Below, one piece after another: positions 37,653-45,542 of a stretch of 64,000 bases of DNA. Positions within the stretch are counted from its first letter, which is position 1. Every line of letters begins with the position of its first letter. The translations under genes were made by a program, and so were the position numbers. The notes below the pieces were generated by a model. The model saw nothing but the letters and a program-made list of their open reading frames with translations. It was not told where the DNA came from and ran no database searches. Source of the stretch: an uncultured Verrucomicrobiae bacterium (lineage in GTDB: Bacteria > Verrucomicrobiota > Verrucomicrobiia > Limisphaerales > AAA164-E04); contig OX638380.1 of the NCBI GenBank assembly GCA_951813855.1, positions 2,238,876 through 2,302,875 on the forward strand, in the 5' to 3' direction.

Positions 37653-39428
37653 ATGGACGCCAAAATCAACCTCAAGCTGGTGACTGTTCGATTAGTGAAG
37701 AGCAGTGAGCGAAGACGCTGGGATTCGCTGATGGATCAGAACCATCGCTTGGGTTTCAAAGGCTTTGCCGGACGCGGGCTGCGTTATGTTGCCGAGTACC
37801 GAGGCCGGTGGTTGGCGTTAGCCGGCTGGCAAAGCGGAGTGTTCAAGTGTCGCCCGCGAGACAAGTGGCTCGGATGGAAAAAACGAGAGCAGTTTCGTCG
37901 GCTTCATTTGATTGCCAACAATACCCGATTCCTCCTGCTTACCGAGCGGGGCGAAGTGCGCAATCTGGGGAGCTGCGTCATGGCCAAAATGCTGCGCCGT
38001 CTGAGTGCCGATTGGCAACGGACCTGGGGTCATCCGCTGGAATTGGCCGAAACTTTCGTCGATCCCCGACACTTCGCGGGCACGATCTATCGCGCGGGGA
38101 ATTGGCGGGCGGTAGGGCAATCGCAAGGCTACGCTCGCAGCAACGGACGCTATACCGCCCGGCACAATATCAAGAAGGAAATGTACGTTTATCCCTTGCG
38201 GCCCCAAGCCTGTTCCCGATTAAGGAAGCGTCAGGACGATCCGTCTTGGGGCCCCCAGGTGCAGCGGGTAGAAACATCCCCGAAACAGTTGAAATCATTG
38301 GTGCAACTGCTCGCGGAAATGGCTGATTTTCGCCGGGCACAAGGACGCAAACATCGGCTGGAAATGGTCCTCGCTATCTGCATCTTAGCTCGATTGGCCG
38401 GCAAGGTCGGCCCCTTGGCGACTTCGCGTTACGCCCAAAAAATGACGCCAAATCAATTGCAGACTCTCGGGGCGTGGCGCAACGCCAAGGGCCGTTGCGT
38501 GGCCCCGTCTCTCGCGACGATTCACCGGGTCATGACCGAGACGGATCCGGAAGCGTTGCAAACGGTAACTCACCGCTGGGTAACGGCCCAATTGACTCGA
38601 CAACCCTTGGAAGCCTTGGCTGCTGACGGGAAGCGGATCAACGGAGCTAATCGCAACAGCAAAGACCATTTCGAGACCGTCATCCTCGTGCGCCATCAAG
38701 ATGCGGTGCCCCTCGCCGTTCGCATTTGCCGAGACCAAGGCGGCGAACAGGCGGCGATGGCGGCTCTCTTGGAGGATGTCGATATCCGGGGAGCCATCAT
38801 TACGATCGATGCGCTCCATACTAACCGAGTCATGGCCGATGCCATCGTGTTGGTTAACGGAGCCCATTTTCTCTTCACGGTCAAAGAGAACAACCCCGAA
38901 CTCTCTCAATTTTTGACCAGCCTGGATTGGGATCGAGTGGCCCAGGACCGGTTCACCGAAAACCCGGAGAAAGGACATGGCCGCATCGATCAACGGAGCA
39001 TTCAAACCTATGAACCCCTTCCCGGAGCCGTCAAATTACCGCATGTCCTCCAAGTCTTTCGGATCCTTCGACACCGCCATCATTTAAACGGTGGGCCCGA
39101 GACCGTGGAATATGCTTACGGCGTCACTTCGTTGCCTCCGGAAGCTGCCGACGCTCAACGATTGTTGTCACTCAATCGGGGACATTGGACGGTAGAAAAC
39201 GGCAATCACCGCCGTCGCGACGGGATTTTCGGCGAAGATGATTGTCTTATGCGAACTCGCCATGGGCCGACGAACAATGCCCTCTTCAACAACCTGGCCT
39301 TGGCGATCATTCTCCAGTCGGGATACTCTAATATGGCCGAAGCTACCGACGATTTTCAGACGAATCGGAACCAAGGGTTGCGAGCCGTCACGAAAACCAC
39401 CCCGTTTAAACGTCCGAAAAAAAACTGA
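37653..39428 (+). CDS. ISAs1-family transposase with N-terminal DUF4338/DruA-like domain
   Basis: The 591-residue protein is about 200 residues longer than ordinary ISAs1 transposases. Residues 1-190 (RLVKSSERRRWDSLMDQNHR, GRGLRYVAEYRGRWLALAGW, NNTRFLLLTERGEVRNLGS, FVDPRHFAGTIYRAGNW) match the DUF4338 domain of the Druantia protein DruA. Residues 210-585 are the ISAs1 DDE transposase: EALAADGKRINGANR, IITIDALHTNRVMAD, FTVKENNPELSQFL, and NRGHWTVENGNHRRRDGIFG with the catalytic Glu. The gene is intact and interrupts the GTPase-to-ferredoxin order. Element ends are unclear: CAGGGTTTTTTCACG at 37502 may be the left terminus, and the right terminus may overlap the 3' end of the gene. Confidence 0.88.
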   Translation: MDAKINLKLVTVRLVKSSERRRWDSLMDQNHRLGFKGFAGRGLRYVAEYRGRWLALAGWQSGVFKCRPRDKWLGWKKREQFRRLHLIANNTRFLLLTERGEVRNLGSCVMAKMLRRLSADWQRTWGHPLELAETFVDPRHFAGTIYRAGNWRAVGQSQGYARSNGRYTARHNIKKEMYVYPLRPQACSRLRKRQDDPSWGPQVQRVETSPKQLKSLVQLLAEMADFRRAQGRKHRLEMVLAICILARLAGKVGPLATSRYAQKMTPNQLQTLGAWRNAKGRCVAPSLATIHRVMTETDPEALQTVTHRWVTAQLTRQPLEALAADGKRINGANRNSKDHFETVILVRHQDAVPLAVRICRDQGGEQAAMAALLEDVDIRGAIITIDALHTNRVMADAIVLVNGAHFLFTVKENNPELSQFLTSLDWDRVAQDRFTENPEKGHGRIDQRSIQTYEPLPGAVKLPHVLQVFRILRHRHHLNGGPETVEYAYGVTSLPPEAADAQRLLSLNRGHWTVENGNHRRRDGIFGEDDCLMRTRHGPTNNALFNNLALAIILQSGYSNMAEATDDFQTNRNQGLRAVTKTTPFKRPKKN

Positions 39429-39726
39429 CCCGACCTTCCTGATTACCGACGCTTCCTCCCTGCTGATTCGGTCGGCGAATTGATCGTTCGACCGATACTC
39501 GCACCGGTTCAGTCTCCTGTCCGGCTGAAACTCGTCTCAATCGGCAATCGCCGCCTAACTCGAAGCATAATTCGGAAAAACAGTTTTTCCGACGAATCGA
39601 AATACTCCGCTCGACACTTAAAAAAAACGATCGTCGATCAAAAATTATTAGCATGAAAAAGTCCTGGCCGACACTCAGCAAATAGTTGCAAACTTCGTTT
39701 TAATACCCATACTGCCTTCGTCGCGT
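39429..39726. other. short gap after the ISAs1-type gene
   Basis: About 300 bases without a coding frame I can support. It probably holds the right flank of the transposon and the original upstream region of the next gene. I could not find a convincing right terminal repeat or target duplication. Confidence 0.4.
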
Positions 39727-40116
39727 ATGGAGGTAAACCCAAGATTGTTGTACTGCAACTGCACCTATGCCAAGGTAGTTCCCCGCGCTACGGCCGCAGG
39801 CGTGCTGCGTAAACTATGCGACTCGGAAGCCTCGTTCGACGCGGTAGCCGATCTTTGCGAAATGTCGGCCCGGAACGATCCGATGCTCCAGGAAATGGCC
39901 CGAGGCGGCCCGATCAAAATCGCCGCCTGCTTTCCCCGAGCCGTCCACTGGCTCTTCTCGGCGGCCAACGCGCCACTGGACCGGGAATCGACCGAAGTGG
40001 TCAATTTACGTTCCGATTCGGTGGACGAAGCCGTGGACAAACTTTTCCGCCCCGGCCTGCAACCGAATTTGCCTCTCGAATCACCCCCGGCCGCCGCCCC
40101 GGAAAAGGAATCATGA
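39727..40116 (+). CDS. small cysteine protein resembling the HdrA N-terminus
   Basis: The 129-residue protein begins RLLYCNCTYAKVVPR and has further cysteines in RKLCDSEASF, VADLCEMSARNDP and IKIAACFPRAVHWLF. It then reads VVNLRSDSVDEAV. The block AACFPRAV..LF followed by a V-NLR segment resembles the N-terminal part of HdrA-type heterodisulfide reductase subunits (AACSPRTH..LF), and CxC/CxxS patterns could bind an Fe-S cluster or carry redox-active thiols. The resemblance is read by eye, so the assignment is tentative. Its stop overlaps the ferredoxin gene start by 4 bp (ATGA), so the two are translationally coupled. Confidence 0.6.
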   Translation: MEVNPRLLYCNCTYAKVVPRATAAGVLRKLCDSEASFDAVADLCEMSARNDPMLQEMARGGPIKIAACFPRAVHWLFSAANAPLDRESTEVVNLRSDSVDEAVDKLFRPGLQPNLPLESPPAAAPEKES

Positions 40117-40973
40117 GCCTGACCGATAGCCGAACGCTACGGATCGTCCTGTTCGAAGGTCAAGGCAGCGAGCCGCTGGATCCCGCGACCCGCTTCGAAA
40201 CCGCTTCCGCTCTGCTGACCGAAGGTTTTTCCGTCTCCCGCACCGACGCCGGCGAAGCCGTTTCGCCGACCGACCGGCAATCCCTGCTGGTGCTCGGAAA
40301 CTTCGCCGGCGGCCAAGCTCCGCCGTTTCCGGCGGTCGACGGAAACGTCAGCGCCGAGGATATCGACGAACTGCCGATCGACGGCATCCTCGCGCTGGCC
40401 CGTTCCCGGCAAGAATCCCAAGACGCTTTCCCTCACGGCGACTGGAAACCTTGGTTCCCGGTGATCGACTACGATCGCTGCACCAACTGCATGCAATGCC
40501 TCAGTTTCTGCCTCTTCGGCGTCTATGGGGTCGACGACGACAACCGCCTGGAAGTCCGCAACAACGACAGTTGCAAAACCAATTGCCCCGCCTGTTCTCG
40601 AGTCTGTCCGGAAGCCGCGATCATGTTCCCGAAATACCGGAGCGGCCCGATCAACGGGGACCAGGTCAACGCGGCCGATCTGAACCGGGAAAAAATGAAG
40701 ATCGATATTTCTTCCCTGTTAGGCGGCGACGTCTACCAACTGTTGCGGGACCGGAGCGAAAAAGCCAAATCGCGCTTCGCCAAGGAACGCAGCCCCGACA
40801 AGGCGTTGAACGAACGCAAAAAATGCCTTACGAAACTGGCTCAAACGGGAGACATCCCCGAAGAAGTGTTGATGTCGCTCCCTTCTCCGGAAGAGATTCA
40901 ACTACGAGCGCGAGAAGCGGCTCAAAAAGCGGACGACGCCCGAAACGCGATCGCCAACAACAACGGAAACTGA
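40113..40973 (+). CDS. ferredoxin-type protein with two 4Fe-4S motifs
   Basis: The 286-residue protein has an N-terminal domain of about 110 residues (LLVLGNFAGGQAPPF). A bacterial ferredoxin region follows: YDRCTNCMQCLSFCLFGVYG and DSCKTNCPACSRVCPEAAIM, eight cysteines in two CxxCxxCxxxC-like groups, the second with spacing CxxxCxxCxxxC. The C-terminal 110 residues are charged helix (LREAAQKA-like ending AREAAQKADDARNAIANNN). It likely passes electrons to a partner such as the radical SAM enzyme two genes downstream. I chose ATG 40113, which overlaps the previous stop; the longer upstream frame overlaps that gene entirely. Confidence 0.85.
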   Translation: MSLTDSRTLRIVLFEGQGSEPLDPATRFETASALLTEGFSVSRTDAGEAVSPTDRQSLLVLGNFAGGQAPPFPAVDGNVSAEDIDELPIDGILALARSRQESQDAFPHGDWKPWFPVIDYDRCTNCMQCLSFCLFGVYGVDDDNRLEVRNNDSCKTNCPACSRVCPEAAIMFPKYRSGPINGDQVNAADLNREKMKIDISSLLGGDVYQLLRDRSEKAKSRFAKERSPDKALNERKKCLTKLAQTGDIPEEVLMSLPSPEEIQLRAREAAQKADDARNAIANNNGN

Positions 40974-40977
40974 ATCC

Positions 40978-41511
40978 ATGGAACCGGACAGGCTGATCAA
41001 AACCATTGAAGAGGTACGGCAGCAATGCCGATTCGTCAGGATTGCCTGGCGAGGCTTGCAGAACAACCTGAACGGCATGGATTCGGAGAGCGTTTTTTTC
41101 TACGTTCACGCCTTGCTGGAACGGTCGCGCGAGGTTGCGCGAATGCTTTTTCCCGCGAACGGCGGCGACGCCGAAAAAGGAAAGACCCTGTGCCAAGCGC
41201 TCAAGGTCGCCGATAACTCCGTCTTGGGAACGACCGAACTGGCTCCGTTCCTCGACAAGACCGGGGAACGCCTGGACCGATGGATGGATTCCCTGGGACA
41301 CTATAGCTACGTCCCCATGAACATTATGCCCAAGGGAACGATGGTCGATTTCCGCCAAGACGCCTTTTTGCGCAATTTGGATCCCGACACCATGGAGTTT
41401 TCCTGGCTCGGCCAGACGATCGATTTGGACAATCTCGTCAAGGCGCTGCAGGCCGTCGAAAACGCGGTCGAAACCTGGCTGCGGCGCCACCGGTCGCAAC
41501 GATTAAGCTGA
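40978..41511 (+). CDS. conserved-looking protein of unknown function in the redox/prenyl group
   Basis: The 177-residue, mostly helical protein has no signal peptide, membrane helix or cysteine cluster. Distinct segments are ESVFFYVHALLERSREVARM, NSVLGTTELAPFLDKTGERL and SYVPMNIMPKGTMVDFRQDA. The helical start with a HEPN-like feel is only an impression. It starts 4 bp after the ferredoxin gene and ends 7 bp before the radical SAM gene, so it is part of the same transcript. Confidence 0.75.
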   Translation: MEPDRLIKTIEEVRQQCRFVRIAWRGLQNNLNGMDSESVFFYVHALLERSREVARMLFPANGGDAEKGKTLCQALKVADNSVLGTTELAPFLDKTGERLDRWMDSLGHYSYVPMNIMPKGTMVDFRQDAFLRNLDPDTMEFSWLGQTIDLDNLVKALQAVENAVETWLRRHRSQRLS

Positions 41512-41518
41512 AGCCGTC

Positions 41519-42814
41519 ATGTTGCCCCGGCTCGCCATTCGCATCCTCCGCACCGCGGATGCCAAATCCCTGTGGAAATTCTTCTGGAATTTCGGCGTGC
41601 GAGGCATGCTCTCGGTCGAACGCTTCAAGCGGCGCTTGGCCAAAGGCGAGTATTTCCCGCCATTTCTGTACCTCTCGATTATCAACAGTTGCAACCTGCG
41701 GTGCCAGGGTTGTTGGGTGGACGTCGACGCGCCCCGCAACAGCATCGATCTGGAAACTCTCGACCGCACGATCACGGAGGCCAAGCAGCACGGTAATTCC
41801 TTTTTCGGGATTCTCGGCGGCGAACCCTTCATGCACCCGGAACTGCTCGAAATTCCGGCCCGGCACTCCGATTGCTACTTCCAGGTCTTCACCAACGGCC
41901 AGTTCATCACGCCCAAGGTCGCGGAGCGATTGCGCCGGCTCGGCAACGTCACGCCCTTGATCAGCATCGAAGGCCGCGAAGTGGTAAGCGATCAACGCCG
42001 GGGCAACCAAGACGTCTGGAACCGAACGTTGCGAGGACTGACCAACGCCGTGGAACATCGGTTGCTGACCGGGGTGGCTACCAGCGTATGCCAATCCAAT
42101 ATCGAAGAACTGCTCACCGTCGCCTGGTTGGAAGAACTGATCGAACGAGGCGTCCACTATGTCTGGTTTCACAGCTACCGGCCGGTCGGCCCGAAAAGCA
42201 ACGACCAATTGGGCCTGTCCCAAGAGCAGCTGATTCGAGTGCGGCGCTTTATCGTGGAAATGCGGGCCAAGATGCCGATCGGCATCATCGATGCCTACTA
42301 CGACGACCAAGGCCGGGCCCTTTGCCCGATGGCCAACGGCGTCAGCCATCACGTCAGCCCCCGAGGCGACATCGAACCTTGCCCCATCATTCAGTTCGCG
42401 ACCGACTCCATCCACGATGAACGGGGAATTTACGAAACGGTTCGCGATTCGACCTTCCTGGCCGATTTCCGGCGCTTGAGCGCCGAGGCCACCCGCGGGT
42501 GCGTCGTGCTGGAACGGCCCGACCTGGTTCGCGAATTGGTCCTGCGCCACGGCGCCCGCGACACGACCGTCCGCCAGACGGCCATGCAGGAGCTGGAAGC
42601 GATGGAACCGCGTTTCAGCCAATGGCTTCCCGGAGAAGAAATTCCCGAAAAACACTGGATGTACCGGTGGGCCAAAAAATTCTGGTTCAACGATTTTCAA
42701 GCTTACCGGCACTTGAAGGCGGCGGCTCCCCGTCATCAAGACCGTGCCCGATCCCGGAATCCGGCCGCCTCGCCGTCCCCTCCGGAAACCGAACCGACAG
42801 TAACCAATGCGTAA
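41519..42814 (+). CDS. radical SAM protein with SPASM-like C-terminus
   Basis: The 431-residue protein has the 4Fe-4S/AdoMet motif SIINSCNLRCQGCWVDVDAP (Cys 58, 62, 65). It continues with FFGILGGEPFMHPELLEI, the GGEP AdoMet-binding strand, and VFTNGQFITPKVAERLRRLG. C-terminal cysteines in ALCPMANGVSHHVS, EPCPIIQF and TRGCVVLE may hold an auxiliary cluster. About 45 residues precede the barrel (FFWNFGVRGMLSVERFK), an arrangement also seen in HpnH-like enzymes. The substrate is unknown. Being directly before the DUF116-polyprenyl synthetase gene (24 bp), it may modify an isoprenoid or a protein partner of the group. Confidence 0.87.
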   Translation: MLPRLAIRILRTADAKSLWKFFWNFGVRGMLSVERFKRRLAKGEYFPPFLYLSIINSCNLRCQGCWVDVDAPRNSIDLETLDRTITEAKQHGNSFFGILGGEPFMHPELLEIPARHSDCYFQVFTNGQFITPKVAERLRRLGNVTPLISIEGREVVSDQRRGNQDVWNRTLRGLTNAVEHRLLTGVATSVCQSNIEELLTVAWLEELIERGVHYVWFHSYRPVGPKSNDQLGLSQEQLIRVRRFIVEMRAKMPIGIIDAYYDDQGRALCPMANGVSHHVSPRGDIEPCPIIQFATDSIHDERGIYETVRDSTFLADFRRLSAEATRGCVVLERPDLVRELVLRHGARDTTVRQTAMQELEAMEPRFSQWLPGEEIPEKHWMYRWAKKFWFNDFQAYRHLKAAAPRHQDRARSRNPAASPSPPETEPTVTNA

Positions 42815-42838
42815 CTTTTTCTGTCATTCAACATTGCC

Positions 42839-44614
42839 ATGGCTTTAACCGAACTAACCCTGCCTCGTCCGGCGCCACAGCAAAGCTACCGCCGCCCCAA
42901 GGCGAATTTGCCCCAGACGCCCGAAGAGCGGAACGAAGCGCTCAGGATCGTTCGCAACTACGTAGCCGAATACGGACCGGTACCGCCGTTGCCCGTGGCC
43001 GAGCTTAAAAGCCACGCCGACCGCATCGTGGAACAAAACCGTTTCGACTCCCGCTACCGGGACTACATCGGCGTACTGGTCAACAACGAGATGTGGCGGG
43101 AATCTCTCGCCGCCGTCCCGTTCGAGCGCCGCCTGCTGCTCCTGCCCAAATGCCTGCGCGTCGAAAGCCGCTGTCCGGCGCCCTTCGACGAGTTCGGCCT
43201 GTTGTGCAAATCTTGCGGCCTCTGTTCCATTCAGGATCTTCAAACCGAAGCCGAACGCATGGGGTACGCCGTGTTGGTCGCCGAAGGTTCGGCCATCGTC
43301 ATGTCGCTCATCCAAACCGGAAAAATCGACGCCATTATCGGCGTCAGTTGCATCAGCGTGCTGGAACGGGCCTTTCCCTATATGGAAGCGGCCGCCGTAC
43401 CCGGCGTCGCCATTCCCTTGCTGCAGGACGACTGCATCGACACCACGGTCGATCTGGACTGGATCTGGGATTATATTCATTTGACCAGCGACGACAAATC
43501 CCGCCGCATGGATCTGAACGCCCTGCGCGAAGAAGTGGATTTCTGGTTCAGCCCGGTCACCCTCGATCTCGCCATGGGACCCGCCGAAGGTCAAAGCGAA
43601 GAGATTTCCCGCCGGTGGCTGATGCGCACGGGTAAACGCTGGCGCCCCGTTCTGACCGCCTCGGTCTACCAATCGCTGCAACCAGACCCCGGAGCCGCCA
43701 TGCCGGACAGTCTGCGCAAAACCGGGCTGGCGGTAGAATGTTTCCACAAGGCTTCGTTGATCCACGACGATATCGAAGACGACGACGACCGGCGTTACGG
43801 CGAAAAGACGCTCCATGAAGAACACGGATTGCCGGTGGCGCTCAACATCGGCGATTTGCTGATCGGAGAAGGTTACCGGCTTTTGGCGTCCGGCGACCTT
43901 TCCGCCGAACAACAGGTCCGAATGCTGCAAGTCGCTTCCGAAGCCCAGCGCCGCTTGTGCCAGGGACAGGGCGAGGAACTGTGCTGGGCGAACAATCCGC
44001 AACCGCTCTCGTCCCGGCAAGTGCTGGAGATCTTTCGCCTCAAAACCGCCCCGGCCTTCGAGGTGGCCTTGCAATTGGGAGCCTTGCACACCGGCGTGGA
44101 AGCCTACGAAGCCGTCAAGGAAGTTCTGACCCGCTATAGCGAAGCCTTGGGCATCGCCTACCAAATCCGCGACGACCTGAACGATTTGAACGCCGACGAG
44201 GAGCCGGACGACCTTTCCGCGATGCGCCCCGGCCTGCTGCTGGCCCTCGCTCGGGAAAAGGCTCGAGACGACGACCGCGACTTGTTGGACCGGCTATGGC
44301 GCCGCGAGACCGCCGCGCCCGAACCGGCCCAGATCGAAGCTTTGTTTCGCCGGCTCGGCGCGGTCGACCGGGCCGAAGAACTGCTCGAATCCTATCAACA
44401 AGCGGCGATTCGCTCGCTGCAGGAGTTAGCCAACCCCAATCTCAAGGGTTTGCTGAGACGCATCGTCGGAAAAATCTTCAACGATACCGAAATCCGGGGC
44501 TGGTGCAGCGAATTCGAAGGCCAGAAACAATTCGAAGACCGGAAACCAGACGCTCGAGAGCCGGTTTCCGAATTGCCACCTTCTCTGGAAAAGCGGCTGG
44601 CCGCGGCCACCTGA
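42839..44614 (+). CDS. DUF116-polyprenyl diphosphate synthase fusion protein
   Basis: The 591-residue protein joins two parts. Residues about 50-230 are a DUF116 domain with cysteines in LPKCLRVESRCPAPFDEFG and LLCKSCGLCSI, and VLVAEGSAIVMSLI and DAIIGVSCISVLERAFP further on. Residues about 235-540 are a trans-isoprenyl diphosphate synthase. Its GKRWRPVL (diphosphate-binding), first Asp-rich motif LIHDDIEDDDDRR (about residue 308) and second motif YQIRDDLNDL (about residue 442) are all complete. The enzyme should condense isopentenyl diphosphate with allylic diphosphates. The fused Cys-rich domain is of unknown role and may bind a metal or Fe-S cluster. It is followed after 34 bp by a prenyltransferase-like gene. 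Confidence 0.88.
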   Translation: MALTELTLPRPAPQQSYRRPKANLPQTPEERNEALRIVRNYVAEYGPVPPLPVAELKSHADRIVEQNRFDSRYRDYIGVLVNNEMWRESLAAVPFERRLLLLPKCLRVESRCPAPFDEFGLLCKSCGLCSIQDLQTEAERMGYAVLVAEGSAIVMSLIQTGKIDAIIGVSCISVLERAFPYMEAAAVPGVAIPLLQDDCIDTTVDLDWIWDYIHLTSDDKSRRMDLNALREEVDFWFSPVTLDLAMGPAEGQSEEISRRWLMRTGKRWRPVLTASVYQSLQPDPGAAMPDSLRKTGLAVECFHKASLIHDDIEDDDDRRYGEKTLHEEHGLPVALNIGDLLIGEGYRLLASGDLSAEQQVRMLQVASEAQRRLCQGQGEELCWANNPQPLSSRQVLEIFRLKTAPAFEVALQLGALHTGVEAYEAVKEVLTRYSEALGIAYQIRDDLNDLNADEEPDDLSAMRPGLLLALAREKARDDDRDLLDRLWRRETAAPEPAQIEALFRRLGAVDRAEELLESYQQAAIRSLQELANPNLKGLLRRIVGKIFNDTEIRGWCSEFEGQKQFEDRKPDAREPVSELPPSLEKRLAAAT

Positions 44615-44618
44615 GTCC

Positions 44619-44638
44619 GTTTCGCGCCGGAGCGAAAC
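44619..44638 (+). other. small hairpin between the fusion gene and the prenyltransferase-like gene
   Basis: GTTTCGC and GCGAAAC form a 7-bp stem around a 6-base loop, directly after the stop at 44614. No T run follows, so it is more likely an RNA stability or partial-attenuation element than a terminator. Confidence 0.35.
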
Positions 44639-44648
44639 CGAGCGCTTC

Positions 44649-45527
44649 ATGAGCCTGCGACTGCAAATGCTCCAGGTCGCCCGCTTGGCGCCGCGCCTCC
44701 TGGGAGATTCAGCCGACCTGATCGTTAATTTCCTCGAGCGGCAACGCACCCCCGAAGGAGCCTTCGGCGATCGCTCCGGGCAGGCGGATCTTTATTACAC
44801 GGTATTCGGGATCGACGCCCTGCTCGCGCTCCAACGGCAGCCCGACGCCGACCGCCTGTTGCCTTGGTTAGCCGGATTCGGAACGGGCGAAGGACTCGAT
44901 TTCGTTCACTTGTGCAGCCTGATTCGCTGCCGGGCCTTTGCCGGATTCGATTCCGGTCAAGCCGAGGCGTTCGGCTCCCGGCTGCGGCCGTTCCGCGCCC
45001 AAAACGGCGGCTATCATCCTCAGCCCGGCTCGCCGGCCGGTACGGCCTACGGCAACTTTCTCGCTTGGGGAGCCTGGCAAGATCTCCAGAACGACGTTCC
45101 CGAAGCCGAAGCGCTGACGAAAGCTTTTCAAGACCTGAAAACCAAGGACGGCGCTTGGGCCAACGAAACCCGCATCCCCGCAAGTTCCACCACGGCCACC
45201 GCCGCGGCAATCACGGTCCTCGGCAATCGGCAATTGCCCGTTCCGGAATCCGCCGGCGACTGGTTATTGGCCCGGCGGCACGACTTGGGCGGGTTCCTGG
45301 CGGCACCCGGCGCTCCGGGGCCCGATCTGCTTTCCACGGCGACCGCCCTGCACGCCCTGGCTTGCCTGGACGTTTCCTTCCAGGCCTTCCGGGAATCCTG
45401 CCTCGACTATCTCGACAGCTTGTGGACCAACGAAGGCTCGTTCCACGGCCATTGGCAGGAGGAAACCCTCGACTGCGAATACACCTTTTACGGGTTGCTG
45501 GCTCTGGGCCATTTAAGCGTCGGTTGA
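44649..45527 (+). CDS. prenyltransferase/terpenoid alpha-alpha toroid protein
   Basis: The 292-residue protein is built of repeats typical of protein prenyltransferase beta subunits and squalene-cyclase-like toroids: FLERQRTPEGAFGDRSGQAD then LYYTVFGIDALLAL, PFRAQNGGYHPQPG, TKDGAWANE, LARRHDLGGFLAAPG, TATALHALACLD and WTNEGSFHGHWQEETLDC. It lacks a DxDD cyclase motif and is half the length of squalene-hopene cyclase, so it is nearer to prenyltransferase beta subunits. The DC pair in ETLDCEYTFYGLLALGHL might be part of a zinc site. As the last gene of the group it may use the product of the preceding synthase. Confidence 0.78.
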   Translation: MSLRLQMLQVARLAPRLLGDSADLIVNFLERQRTPEGAFGDRSGQADLYYTVFGIDALLALQRQPDADRLLPWLAGFGTGEGLDFVHLCSLIRCRAFAGFDSGQAEAFGSRLRPFRAQNGGYHPQPGSPAGTAYGNFLAWGAWQDLQNDVPEAEALTKAFQDLKTKDGAWANETRIPASSTTATAAAITVLGNRQLPVPESAGDWLLARRHDLGGFLAAPGAPGPDLLSTATALHALACLDVSFQAFRESCLDYLDSLWTNEGSFHGHWQEETLDCEYTFYGLLALGHLSVG

Positions 45528-45542
45528 ACCGGCGAGAGGCGT

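Noticed and set aside
39429..39726. Right end of the ISAs1-type element with a target duplication
   Set aside because: A weak resemblance between CAGGGTTTTTTCACG at 37502 and sequence near 39395 required several gaps, and no flanking direct repeat matched, so I did not call the element limits.
42854..44164. 436-residue minus-strand frame
   Set aside because: It is antisense to the DUF116-polyprenyl synthase gene, whose motifs are intact, and has no recognisable domain.
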